64,000 nucleotides of DNA from Piliocolobus tephrosceles. Its lineage: Eukaryota; Chordata; Mammalia; Primates; Cercopithecidae. The stretch is from the NCBI RefSeq assembly GCF_002776525.5, contig NC_045447.1, positions 21,474,965 through 21,538,964 on the forward strand, in the 5' to 3' direction. The notes under the pieces are model-generated. The model saw only the letters and a program-made list of their open reading frames with translations, did not search any database and was not told where the DNA came from. Below are positions 1-10,600 of the stretch, piece by piece. Positions within the stretch are counted from its first letter, which is position 1. Every line of letters starts with the position of its first letter. The position numbers were made by a program, and so were the translations under genes.

Positions 1-119
1 ATTTTCCTCTTCCTCCTGCTGCTTCTTTCTTTCCTTCCTGTTGTAGGGTGAGTGATAATTTGATCTGAGGGGGTTAATTTAGTAATTATCACACAGAAAG
101 TTTAAAAACACTTAAGACA
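1..119. other. unannotated flank
   Basis: Nothing recognisable beyond a short pyrimidine-rich stretch at the very start. The last 12 bases (108-119) form the left target-site duplication of the Alu that follows. Confidence 0.6.
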
Positions 120-408
120 GGCCAGGCACAGTGGCTCATGCCTGTAATTCCAGGACTTTGGGAGGCCAAGGCGAGTGGATGGCTTGAGGTCAGGAGTTTG
201 AGACCACTCTGGCCAGCATGGAGAAACCCCTCTCTACTAAAAACACAAAAATTAGCTTGGCATGGTGGTGCACACCTGTAATTCCAGCTACTCGGGAGGC
301 TGAGGCAGGAGAATGACTTGAACACTGCAGTGAGCTGAGATCATGCCACTGTACTCCAGCCTGGGTGACAGAGAGAGACTGTCTCAATCAATCAATCAAT
401 CAATCAAT
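120..408 (+). mobile_element. Alu SINE (S-like), plus strand
   Basis: Full dimeric Alu opening with 'ggccaggcacagtggctca', with a middle A-rich linker and a right arm. The usual GGAGGCAGAGGTTG-type stretch of the right arm is missing around 320-330, leaving a small internal deletion. The tail is not poly(A) but a (AATC)n run at about 387-408. A 12-bp target-site duplication, acacttaagaca at 108-119 and acactcaagaca at 409-420, flanks it with one mismatch. Subfamily S is an estimate. Confidence 0.95.
387..408. repeat. (AATC)n tail microsatellite
   Basis: About five copies of aatc replace the Alu poly(A) tail, a common evolution of Alu tails into tetranucleotide repeats. Confidence 0.9.
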
Positions 409-420
409 ACACTCAAGACA

Positions 421-685
421 AATCAAAACTGAGATCAACAAAAATAAATCAAAAGTTGGTAACAAATTTTTATAACTTTGATTAAAACAAAGGGCTGCCA
501 TACCTGGGGTTTAGTTTTATTGCGTACTGATGCTATTGCACATGAATAAATTAAACTGAACAACCTTTGTAAGTGATAAACAGATATAACAATGCTGTGT
601 AAACTCTGTATGTTATACAAACACAGAGGTAGATATTTAAAGGTAGTCAAAATGAACCCTTATTATATTTTCAGATTAGGGGATC
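421..685. other. unannotated AT-rich sequence
   Basis: No recognised repeat, conserved motif or coding potential seen. Confidence 0.5.
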
Positions 686-900
686 TCAGACAAGGGTTAG
701 CAAACTGTGACTCACCACCTGTTTTTTGTAAATACAGTTTATTGGAACACAATCATATTCATTTGTTTGTATATTGTCTATGGCAGCTTTGCACTACAAG
801 GCAGAGTTGAGTGGTTGTGACAGAGACCATATAGCCCACAAAGCCTAAAATGTTTATTATCTTGCTTTTAAATTTTACTGACTCCTGGTCTAAGACATTT
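686..900 (+). mobile_element. hAT-type nonautonomous DNA transposon relic
   Basis: The sequence shows the familiar mammalian repeat text 'gttagcaaactgtgac' ... 'cagtttattggaacacaa' ... 'ggcagagttgagtggttg' ... 'catatagcccacaaagcct'. This is a short MER-type element of the Charlie group with degraded inverted ends. The exact Repbase name is not certain from memory. A second member in opposite orientation lies at 14655-14878. Confidence 0.7.
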
Positions 901-1479
901 CTTTGATTTTTAAAAACCACATGTATAAGGTACAGATGAAGCAAAAACCAGAAAAATTATTTATACATATGTATACATATATGTTTTTATAATTCCGCAC
1001 CATGAATAATATGCATTGTCCCATAATTTCCCAGTTGCATTTTTCTTAATTTGCTTATTTGATCAAAGCACACCTTAATGGTCAAAACAGCAGTCCACCC
1101 ACAAACAAAAGCAAAACCGACTTTGCCTTTTTCAATTATAAAAGAGGTATGACAATTCAGGTTGGAAATGACAAGATTTGACAAGGCAATATGTTGACCT
1201 GTGGGTAGCCCTCAGACCCCCCCACCATCATCTTAATGAGCAAATAAAATCTATTTCAAGAGTAGCCCAGGCCTCAGCAGCTCTATATATAACAAACATC
1301 ATCTTTTTAAAAACAACCCAAATTATACATAATGTATGCTCATATTCTTAAACGGATCTGTTAGAGATGCTAAAAAAAGACTGCATATATTTCAATTTTC
1401 CCAAAATGTCTCTTTCTCCGCCACTGACTATTTTATCTATCTTATAGAACTCCACAAATTCTGAATATCTTCCTAAAAA
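901..1479. other. unannotated AT-rich sequence
   Basis: AT-rich with a small TATACATA-type stretch near 963-985 and a short CCCCCC run at 1218. No repeat family or gene recognised. Confidence 0.5.
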
Positions 1480-1480
1480 A

Positions 1481-1503
1481 CAACAACAACAACAACAACA
1501 ACA
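1481..1503. repeat. (CAA)n microsatellite
   Basis: About eight CAA units directly after an A6 run. Confidence 0.95.
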
Positions 1504-1514
1504 AAACAGGTCTG

Positions 1515-1850
1515 AACATGTTATTCCACTGCCTCAAAACCTTCAACATTTGTCTTTTATACAGGATTAATTTCAAATACTTTGATTCCTCATGTCTACT
1601 AACTTTTCAATCTTGTATGCTGAAAACAACATCCCCACACTGTGCAACTTTGCATATGCAATGCCATACTCTTACTGCCATTCTCCAAGTCACGCACTCT
1701 TGCATCCTCAGGCTTTTGTTCACGTTGTTCTCTCTGCCTAGAACAACCACCCTTTCCCCATATTAACCTTTTTAAATGTTCTCCTTTCAAACTACTGTCC
1801 AGATATTCCCTATCGCAATGGACCTTCTTGGGATAGCCCAAAGGGCCTTT
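1515..1850 (+). mobile_element. L2 LINE fragment
   Basis: Contains L2-like text such as 'tctctgcctagaacaacc' (consensus-like 'tctgcctggaac...'), preceded by the 'cctcaaaaccttcaac' segment. Old and strongly diverged. The reading frames across it are incidental. Confidence 0.6.
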
Positions 1851-1879
1851 TATGAGGCAGAATTAATTTCTACTCCATT

Positions 1880-2712
1880 CTTCTCCATCTCAGCTAATAG
1901 TTCTTTCATCTACCTAGTTGCTTAAGCCCCCAAATCTGAAATTATTCTTATACTTCTTCTTCTTCATGCCTCATCTTCAATCCGTCTCCCTGGTTTGTCC
2001 ATCCACTCAACCCTCAACATATATGTTAAATCTCTCCTGCCTATTTTAAGCCACTCTCATTTGACTACTGGACAACAGTCTTTTTTTCACATCCCAGTCT
2101 TGTTTTTCTCCAACCCATTCTCCACTTTAATAGACTAATCCTTTTAAAAGCACAAATCAGACCAAGTCTCTCCTATGCTTGAACTTTCTGGTGGTCTCCT
2201 TTAACATTAGGAATGAAATTCAAATATCTTAATGAGGCCTGCAAAGTAAAGCATGATCTGGCGCTTGAGACCTCACTCCAGTCATTTTCCAATTTTCTGT
2301 ACTCCGGTGGGAAATGCAAGCCAACATCAGAAACTTTGTGATTCTCTTCCCCTCATCTGGAATACTCTTTTTCTCTCTCTTTACTTGTTTATCCTATTTT
2401 TCATTCGTAACAAACAAAAAAGGTAAATTTGAGACGCTTTTGATAACTCCTTAAGCTAACTCATGGTCTTGCCCATTATCTTGCTTCATGATACTTAGTT
2501 TTCTTCATTCATAGGGTTATTGCAGCTTGTCATTATATATTTACTTATGAGTATCTCTAGAATATTTGTCTTTCCTGTTAGTCTGTAAGCTGTAAATGTA
2601 TGAATTGTGTTGCCTTATTCAATACTTTATACCAAGTGCTTCTGGTGTTTAGTAGATATTGGGCCCTTATTAAATATTTGATCAAAAAAGAAATGAACAA
2701 ATGAAGAACTGA
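1880..2712 (+). mobile_element. L2 LINE 3' portion, second copy
   Basis: The typical L2 order is visible: 'gtctccctggtttgtcc', 'actggacaacagtc', 'aaagcacaaatcagacc', 'aaagcatgatctggcg', 'ctggaatactctttttc', 'gtctgtaagctgtaaatg', then 'attaaatatttgatc' near the 3' end. The order restarts relative to the fragment at 1515-1850, so these are two copies rather than one. Confidence 0.7.
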
Positions 2713-2959
2713 ATGGGTGAACAAATTACATCATGCACTGAACATATGTCACACTGTTGAATTCAGTTTATTTTACATATAACAGTTTATCAAGTATAAG
2801 AATTTTTTTGCGTGTACGCCCATTTCCCTTTCTGAATCTAAGGGCTGATGGGCGGGTAGCATCAATTATTCAACATGGTAGCTCTCACAGGTTCTAGAAA
2901 CTGAGCCCTCAATAAATATAAGTTGGTAAAAATCAGATGTGTTATTCATTTGAATGTAA

Positions 2960-3065
2960 TGTAACTTCTCTGAGGACATAAGCATAATGTATACAGTTTT
3001 TAAACTCCAGTGCCTGGTATATAATAGGTGCTGAATAAATGCTTGATGAATGGATGCATGCATGC
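2960..3065 (+). mobile_element. L2 LINE 3' terminus
   Basis: 'cagtgcctggtatataatag' followed by 'gtgctgaataaatgcttgat' is the canonical L2 3' end, running into a short GAATGGATGCATGCATGCA stretch. Confidence 0.75.
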
Positions 3066-3069
3066 ACAT

Positions 3070-3530
3070 ATCTTTATCTGGTTGTCAACAAGTCAGTATT
3101 CCATTGAGCATAGATGCTATATATATATTTTTAGCTACTCATCTTTTGATGGACACTTAAGTTGCTTCCATATCTTGGCTATTGTGCACAATGTTTCAAT
3201 AAATGTGGAAGAACAAACATCTCTTCAACATGCTGATTTCATTTGCTGTGGATAAATACCTGGTAGTGGGATTGCTGGATCATATGGTAGTTCTATTTTC
3301 AATTTTTTGAGAAGTCTCCATCGTGTTTTCCATAGTGACTACAATAATTTACACTTTCACCAACAATGCACAAGGGTTCCCTTTCTTCCACATCCTCACC
3401 AACATGAGGATCTTTTGTCTTTTTGATAATAGACATTGTAACAGGAGTGAGGTGGTATCTCATTGTGGTTTTGACTTACATTTCCCTGATGATAAATACC
3501 TCAAAACATCATATTGTACCTGATAAACAC
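3070..3530 (-). mobile_element. old L1 fragment (ORF2 3' region), minus strand
   Basis: Reverse-strand ORF2 signature text is present: 'ggtagtgggattgctggatc', 'gaggtggtatctcattgtgg', 'caataaatgtggaag'. No intact frame. Divergence suggests an L1M or early L1P family. Confidence 0.85.
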
Positions 3531-4418
3531 ATACCATTTTATATGTCAATTTTAAAAATTAAAAAAAATAGGAAAAAAAAAAGTCAACCTTCCACCAACT
3601 ACCTCAGGAATGCAAAAGTAAAAACAGACTTTAGGCCTTTTTCCTATTGACATTCCCTTTATAGTATTGCAGGGTCATTTTCTTCCAGCTTATTTCAGGT
3701 CATTAAACATGTAGATTATCCTGTCTGAAACACTGTGCTACTCCTGGAGGTAAAAAAGCAGAGTAGGACCTGATCAATCCTGATTTGTTCTACCTGGCCC
3801 CAGATTTAAGGAACTCAGGGTCTAGAAGAGTAGAGAAAGTGCATTAGAGAGATACATGAATGTGTAAGGATGATACGGGTGTGGTAGAAGTTGATTATTG
3901 CCCTACCCAGATGGCCTTTGCAGGGTCCATGTATCAAAGGTCTAGCTGTTCTAAGTGTTGACTGCTGTTCTGAGTTCACAGCCTCCCCCACTCCCTTCTT
4001 GGGAGAACTGTACTTGGCTTCTCAGACCCACTGACCTCCACTAGGGAGCAGCCCACAGTCAAATGGATACTAATAAACAAAAGGTAGACATCTTACTTCA
4101 GAGGAGAAAATTGTGCTGCTGTTTTTGCTCCAGAGTCTTGTCCCTGTGGATCAAGCCAAGGCTAGTCTGTGCCTCAGATCATGTCTGTGGCTGCATCTTT
4201 CTCCTTTCTTAACTGACTTCACTTCCTCCATTATGGGTTTTTACTGAAGAACTCTCCCTCTATAAATCACAGGAACTCAAACCCCTGTCTCCGGCTCTGC
4301 TTCCCCAAAATACCACCTAAGCCATCACGTGATAGGCACTGTCCAAAGGTAAGTGCATGGTGCCATGAAACAGAAAAGAGATATTAGACACTGTTTAGAG
4401 ATAGAGAGGCATCCTAAA
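3531..4418. other. apparently unique sequence
   Basis: Short A-rich patches at 3548-3583, otherwise ordinary mixed sequence with no recognised repeat, exon or motif. Confidence 0.5.
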
Positions 4419-4432
4419 TAGAATCTTCTTTC

Positions 4433-4762
4433 TTTCTTTCTTTTTCTTTTACTTTTCTTTCTTTTTTTTTTTTTTCTTTGAGAGGGAGTCTCGCTCTGTC
4501 ACCCAGACTAGAGTACAGTGGTGCAATCTCGGCTCACTGCAAGTTCCGCCTCCCAGGTTCACACCATTCTCCTGCCTCAACCTCCCAAGTAGCTGGGACT
4601 ACATGCCCACCACCACGCCCGGCTAATTTTTTTTATATTCTTAGTAGAGACGGAGTTTCACTGTGTTAGCCAGGATGGTCTCGATCTCCTGACCTCGTGA
4701 TCCGCCCACCTTGGCCTCCCAAAGTGCTGGGATTACAGGCGTGAGCCACCATGCCTAGCCAG
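4433..4762 (-). mobile_element. AluY, minus strand
   Basis: Complete reverse-strand Alu with a pyrimidine-rich (CTTT)n tail at about 4433-4480. Y-type features include 'ctgcaagttccgcctcccag' and 'gttagccaggatggtctcga'. A perfect 14-bp duplication, tagaatcttctttc, lies at 4419-4432 and 4763-4776. Confidence 0.96.
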
Positions 4763-4776
4763 TAGAATCTTCTTTC

Positions 4777-5865
4777 CAGGTACGTTTCAATTTCATAGAA
4801 AAGTATCCAGATAATACAACATAATAAAACACTCACATATTCACTAACTAGATTTAACTAATGTCAACATTTTTTCACAGACGCTTCCAAACTTGCACAG
4901 AATTAAAGATTACCAATATAGTAGAAAATATTTTTGTGGCTCTTTTTAATTCTATACTTTTTTAATCTTTGGAACCAATTCCCACCCTCGTAATGGTGTT
5001 AGCACTTCACAATCATGTTTCTGTATTTGTACGTAGCCACAAGTATAGCATGTTTTCATGTGTTAGCAGAGTTATATAAGTTAACACCATACGTAAACTT
5101 TGCCAGCTTTCTCTTTTACTCTGATTGTTATGTTTTTCTGGCCTGTCCACATCAATACACAGACATTCATAAATGAATTAGACATTCATTTCGATTGCCA
5201 GGTTTCATTCTATTACTGTGCCTTATTTTGGCTTCTTTTTAACTTATCTGCCTTCTACTAGATTGACAACTTATCTGCCTTCTAATAAATGGTATTTCCT
5301 CATTTGTAATTGTAAATTATACATTCCATTTGGATTAATTTAGAGAATACTCTTCAATTTTAACATGCATGCTATATTTAATAAGGTTTAAAATTAATCT
5401 GCATTTCTATTTTCTATGTGAATACCATGAGGTGCATAGGACCCTCTAACTATGAAATCCCTTTTTGTATCTTCTGTGTAATTGGAAAGTATTTTATTTC
5501 TACTCTTTTTAACCTTTCCATTAGTGTACGTGCATATGCGTATATACACACAGTTATGCACACATTTGAAGTTTATACTTATTTAGCATTAACTGTACTT
5601 AATTTAATAATATTTACTCAATGTCATCTCTTTTATCCCACATTGTTTATTTACTTTCAGTTTCCTTTTTACTTCAGTTCATCCTTTTATAGTCTTTTTG
5701 AAGAGGCCAGTGAGCTAACAAGTCTGCTTCCTGTCTGCAAATGTTTTCATGTAAGTTTTACTTCCAAATGATGGTTTAACCTGGGTATAAAATGTTAGGT
5801 TGACAGTTGTCAGGCTAACAGTCATCCCTTTGTTGGTGATCTCGCTTTCCTTCCTTGTACCTTTT
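4777..5865. other. AT-rich sequence, possibly very old LINE
   Basis: Fragments such as 'ctgggtataaaatgttaggt' near 5781 resemble old L1-type 3' sequence, but I cannot assign a family. A roughly 27-bp imperfect tandem repeat, sharing 'aacttatctgccttcta', sits at about 5240-5285. No exon seen. Confidence 0.35.
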
Positions 5866-5881
5866 AAGAATTTGTCTTTGA

Positions 5882-7070
5882 CAAGGCTACCGTAACCAAA
5901 ACAGCATGGTACTGGTACCAAAACAGATATAGACCAATGGAACAGAACAGAGCCCTCAGAAATAATACCACACATCTACAGCCATCTGATCTTTGGAAAA
6001 TCTGGCAAAAACAAGAATTGGGGAAAGGATTCCCTATTTAATAAATGGTGCTGGGAAAATTGGCTAGCCATAAGTAGAAAGCTGAAACTGGATCCTTTCC
6101 TTACTCCTTATACGAAAATTAATTCAAGACGAATTAGAGACTTAAATGTTAGACCTAATACCATAAAAACCCTAGAAGAAAACCTAGGTAATACCATTCA
6201 GGACATAGGCATGGGCAAGGACTTCATGTCTAAAACACCAAAAGCAACGGCAACAAAAGCCAAAATTGACAAATGGGATCTAATTAAACTAAAGAGCTTC
6301 TGCACAGCAAAAGAAACTACCATCAGAGTGAACAGGCAACCTACAGAATGGGAGAAAATTTTTGCAATCTACTCATCTGACAAAGGGCTAATATACAGAA
6401 CCCACAAAGAACTCAAACAAATTTACAAGAAATAAACAAACAACCCCATCAAAAAGTGAGCAAAGGATATGAACAGACATTTCTCAAAAGAAGAATGCAT
6501 ACAGCCAACAGATACATGAAAAAATGCTCATCATCACTGGCCATCAGAGAAATGCAAATCAAAACCACAAAGAGATACCATCTCACACCAGTTAGAATGG
6601 CAATCATTAAAAAGTCATGCAACAACAGGTGCTGGAGAGGATGTGGAGAAATAGGAACACTTTTACACTGTTGGTGGGATTGTAAACTGGTTCAACCATT
6701 GTGGAAAACAGTATGGCGATTCCTCAGGGATCTAGAACTAGAAATACCATATGACCCGGCCATCCCATTACTGGGTATATACCCAAAGGATTATAAATCA
6801 TGCTGCTATAAAGACACATGCACACGTATGTTTATTGCGGCACTATTCACAATAGCAAAGACTTGGAATCAACCCAAATGTCCATCTGTGACAGACTGGA
6901 TTAAGAAAATGTGGCACATATACACCATGGAATACTATGCAGCCATAAAAAAGGATGAGTTTGCGTCCTTTGTAGGGACATGGATGCAGCTGGAAACCAT
7001 CATTCTTAGCAAACTATCACAAGAAGAGAAAACCAAACACCGCATGTTCTCACTCATAGGTGGGAACTGA
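5882..7070 (+). pseudogene. L1 ORF2 C-terminal remnant (reverse transcriptase 3' end and Cys motif)
   Basis: ORF2 encodes the L1 endonuclease/reverse transcriptase; only the C-terminal part is here, without the endonuclease or the catalytic RT core. The reading is split. One frame covers 6211-6435 and ends in a premature stop at 6433-6435. The next resumes at 6456 in another frame and runs 204 residues to the natural stop at 7068-7070. Within it the Cys-rich motif CWRGCGEIGTLLHCWWDC (C-x3-C-x7-H-x4-C) is intact, and the normal IGGN end is present. A further shift near 5928, relative to the usual ORF2 text, breaks the frame upstream. The copy is dead by truncation and frameshift. Confidence 0.93.
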
Positions 7071-7309
7071 ACAATGAGATCACTTGGACTCTGGAAGGGG
7101 AACATCACACACTGGGACCTATTATGGGGAGGGGGGAGGGGAGAGGGATGGCATTGGGAGTTATACCTGATGTAAATGACGAGTTTATGTGTGCTGACGA
7201 GTTGATGGGTGCAGCACACCAACATGGCACAAGTATACATATGTAACAAACCTGCATGTTGTGCACATGTACCCTAGAACTTAAAGTATAATAAAAAAAA
7301 AAAAAAAAA
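5882..7309 (+). mobile_element. young 5'-truncated L1 with target-site duplication
   Basis: The element begins inside ORF2 and runs through the 3' UTR, including its G-rich tract (ggggaggggggagggg at 7126-7141), to a poly(A) tail at about 7292-7310. A duplication reading aagaatttgtctttga is found at 5866-5881 and again at about 7310-7325, immediately after the tail. The 3' UTR carries a partial tandem duplication around 'gacgagtt' at 7180-7205 that is shared with the copy at 13380-14192. This is a clean retrotransposition product, inserted into older AT-rich DNA. Confidence 0.97.
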
Positions 7310-7325
7310 AAGAATTTGTCTTTGA

Positions 7326-8339
7326 TATTCTATCCTATTGATATAAGATATCTTGGGTATGGACTTGTGTTTATTTGTCTTGCCAGGACTATATATGTTG
7401 TTTAGATCCATTTTTTAAAACTGGAAGAAAAAAGTCTGTTTCTCTATAAACATCACTCTCCCCTGGAATAACATTCTCTCGAATAGGTCGAATAGGTGCA
7501 TGCTGGATATTTTTATGTTATCCTGTAGGTCTAATTTTATCTTTCATCTCTTTATATCATTGAACTGCATTCTGGGTGATTTTTTCAGAGCTATATTCCA
7601 GTTCACGAATTATCTTTTCATCCATTTGACTGTATTGTCCATCCATGGTTTTTAATGTCTACAACTCCATTAATTTCTAGAGTTTCTATTTATTTTTAAA
7701 AAATACTTCTAATCTTTCTGCATATTCTATTGTTCTTGACAAATATATTCTTAGCTCCATCTATCTCTTTTACCATTTTAAACATATTTACTTTACAACA
7801 TCTTTTGGATTTTACAATTATCTAATTCATAAAGCACTGGTTCTTCCACTTGCTTCCTATGCTGATTGTTCACTGTAGTTTGTTCTTTGTGTGATGCTTA
7901 ATTTTTACCGGAAAGTCATTTCAGTAAAGGTTTACAGTTATATTTTGTGTTGTATATTGTAGAAGCATTCCTATAGATTTCACAAACCTGGGGCCTAATT
8001 ATTTTTATTACTAATGTTTCATCTTGGAGACTTAACATCCTAAAGGTTATGTGAACTTGAATTTCACAGGTATATTTGGCTTAAGCCAAGGATTCTTGTT
8101 ACTCACAGGGTTCAACTTATGGTCCTGGAAGTTGGGGACTAGTGGTAGAGTCCCCATTGCCTACCTAGGGTATTCTTTGAGGCATCTTTCTTTGTTCAGG
8201 TTTCCAGTTCCCCCAGGTAAAAATGACTCAGATTCATACATAATCTTTTCCCACTTCTGTGACAGATTTTGAATCAGTCTCACTTCTCTGCTCCGACTTA
8301 AGGTCCCCCTTCAATGCTGGCACTTCCATTCTCCCTTTC
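7326..8339. other. AT-rich sequence, no gene seen
   Basis: Continues the DNA interrupted by the L1 insertion. The T-rich, low-complexity texture could be a very old LINE, but no family is assignable. Confidence 0.4.
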
Positions 8340-8380
8340 TATTTATTTATATATTTATTTATTTATTTATTTATTTATTA
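8340..8380. repeat. (TTTA)n microsatellite (Alu tail)
   Basis: About nine ATTT-type units form the reverse-strand tail of the Alu half that follows. Confidence 0.93.
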
Positions 8381-8521
8381 TTTTTGAGTCAAGTCTTGCT
8401 CTGTCACCCTGGTGCAATCATAGCTCACTGTAGCTTCAAACTCCTGGGCTCAAGTGATTCTCCCACCTCAGCTTTCCAAGTAACTGGGGACTACAGGTGC
8501 ACATCACCATGTCCAGCTAAT
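8381..8521 (-). mobile_element. truncated old Alu (single arm), minus strand
   Basis: Only one arm is present, from 'gagtcaagtcttgctctgtc' to 'ccatgtccagctaa', with an internal deletion of the usual 'ggctggagtgcag' stretch. J-like old divergence. Confidence 0.88.
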
Positions 8522-9602
8522 GAAGACCTTCCTTTCTATGCTTTCAGACTGGCTGTGTATTGTTTACTTTTATGATATTTTATGTAGCATGATTATGTGT
8601 GTGGAATGGGAGGTAAGTCCTTTCATATATGCTCAGACCTGATTTCTGGATCTGAGCTGAGCCTTAAAACATGAGTGTGTTTGTCGTGAAAGAGAGAAGG
8701 AAAGCATACGTCAAGTACAGAAAATAGCATAAGGAGAGAAGTAGAAAACACTATTGTAGGCTTCTTGGTGACTTAATGTAGGTGAAGCTTGACGCTTCTG
8801 GCTGCCCTTATTCAGGCCACTCTCCAGAGCCAACAAAGTGAGTTTTCAGGAGGAACACAAATAGCAGGCATGAGACACAGAACAACCAGGATCAGAGACA
8901 GAGGCACTAGTATCAGCCATAAACCTGGGACTGTGGAGGTGGGGCAGGGGGCAGGTGAATCAATGTGGAAGAAAGGCAGAGTCCCAACATGGAGAGAATA
9001 AATGAGTCTGTTATGAGCAACTCTTAAAACATGACGAGCTTGAGACAGGCCAAACTGGACATTACGGACCAAAGCAGCACCTGTGACTGAGCACCCCACA
9101 TACCTTTGGGTGTATGTGCAATGTGTGTGTTCATGTGCCGCATTCCAGAGGGCATTCAAGGTTGGGAAAAAAAAATCTTTCTAGCAGAGCATAATGTTTC
9201 TCTGTTGTCTTGTGGCTGCCCTTTCACGGTGGATGTGGGTGGTATAAAAACTTGGCTCCGGAATGTGTAAGGAACGTGGTGCCAGTGCAGAAGCAGTTTG
9301 AATCCGGAGTACCCAGAAGAGCTGGAGAAAGAAGGAGGGGATTTGGCGCAATGTACTCTCCTCACTGCTCAGGGAAATGGTTCCTGGAAGAAAGGGACTC
9401 AGAGTCTTACCACACACCAAGGAAGATGGGACAAAGTGAGAGTCCACTTTGCCGAAAGAGTTTAAAGGAAGTGAGTTTCAAACTGGCTCTCCAAAGCCCC
9501 AGGCTTCTGCAGAAGAACCTCAGAGGCCACTCTTTGGAGTAAGAACAAGGGGGAACTAAGTAGGCTGCATTAAACATCTTCCCAATCCTGTTTCCAATAG
9601 AG
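8522..9602. other. unique sequence with possible L2 trace
   Basis: 8640-8830 has a faint resemblance to minus-strand L2 ('gatctgagctgagcctt'), too weak to call. From 8780 to 9560 the sequence is less AT-rich and partly open in several frames on both strands, but none shows a domain, conserved motif or convincing splice context. Confidence 0.4.
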
Positions 9603-9611
9603 TTGTTTCTG

Positions 9612-9616
<5 letters not shown>

Positions 9617-9654
<38 letters not shown>

Positions 9655-10028
9655 NNNNNNNNNNNNNNNNNNNNNNNNNNNNNNNNNNNNNNNNNNNNNN
9701 NNNNNNNNNNNNNNNNNNNNNNNNNNNNNNNNNNNNNNNNNNNNNNNNNNNNNNTTTTTTTTTGAGACGGAGTCTGGCTCTGTCGCCCAGGCTGGAGTGC
9801 AGTGGCGCAATCTCGGCTCACTACAAGCTCCGCCTCCCGGGTTCACGCCATTCTCCTGCCTCAGCCTCCCGAGTAGCTAGCTGGGACTACAGGCGCCCGC
9901 CATCTCGCCCGGCTAGTTTTTTGTATTTTTAGTAGAGACGGGGTTTCACCGTGTAGACCAGGATGGTCTCGATCTCCTGACTTCGTGATCCACCCGTCTC
10001 GGCCTCCCAAAGTGCTGGGATTACAGGC
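9617..10028 (-). mobile_element. AluY-type element interrupted by assembly gap, minus strand
   Basis: Reverse-strand Alu with a long T tract (9613-9654), a gap of 100 N, eight more T, then a nearly complete body. The 5' end is cut: the element stops at 'gggattacagg' without the usual 'cgtgagccaccgcgcccggcc'-type terminus, about 20 bases short. The 'ccggctagttttttg' form is typical of Old World monkey AluY. A perfect 14-bp duplication, ttgtttctgctttt, lies at 9603-9616 and 10029-10042. Confidence 0.94.
9655..9754. other. assembly gap, exactly 100 N
   Basis: One hundred N inside the Alu T tract. A round 100 usually marks a gap of unknown size. Any reading frame drawn through it is artefactual. 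Confidence 0.99.
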
Positions 10029-10094
10029 TTGTTTCTGCTTTTAACTGGAGAAACTACAAACAAAACAACACTGTTTGAGTAGTGGTTTTTTCTT

Positions 10095-10600
10095 TAAAAA
10101 AAAAAAAAAATTAACTGAGATAAAATTCACATAACAAAATTGACTTTTTAATCATTTTAAAATTTACAATTTAGTGATGTTTATTATATTCACAATGTTG
10201 TGCAATAATCACCAGTATCTAATTGCAGAAAATTCTCATCACCCAAAAGACAAATCCCATATCTATTAAACGGTTATTCCCCATTCCTGACTTCCCCCAG
10301 CTTCTGACAACCACTGATTTTGCTACCTCTATAGATTTACCAATTCTGGACATTTTACGTAAGTTGAATCATAATATAAGACCTTTTATGACTGGTTTCT
10401 TTCACTTTCCATAATGTTTTCAAAGTTCATCCATGTTGTGGGATGTATCAATACTTCATTGCTTTTCATAGCTGAATATTATTTTATTGTAGGACTACGA
10501 CACATTTTATTTATCAATTCATCAGTTGATGAACGTTTGGGTTCTACTTTTTTCTAAGTCTGTGTACAAGATTTTGTTTGAACAAATGTTTTTCAGTTAT
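10095..10600 (-). mobile_element. old L1 3' end, minus strand
   Basis: Contains the classic older-L1 3' text in reverse: 'ttgtgcaataatcacc', 'tagatttaccaattctggac', 'aaagttcatccatgttgtgg', 'ttcatcagttgatgaacgtt'. Diverged and without a frame. L1MB or L1MC range is an estimate. Confidence 0.85.

Noticed and set aside
686..900. tRNA or small RNA gene
   Set aside because: The structured-looking text is a known-style hAT transposon relic; no tRNA A/B box arrangement or cloverleaf was found anywhere outside MIR copies.
8789..9542. Possible multi-frame coding region
   Set aside because: Frames overlap on both strands without domain, codon bias or conservation evidence; chance openness in less AT-rich DNA is enough.
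9556..9932. Reading frames of about 80-110 codons running through N on both strands
   Set aside because: They are Alu sequence plus poly(T)/poly(A) and unknown bases, not genes. The same applies to 57433-57969.
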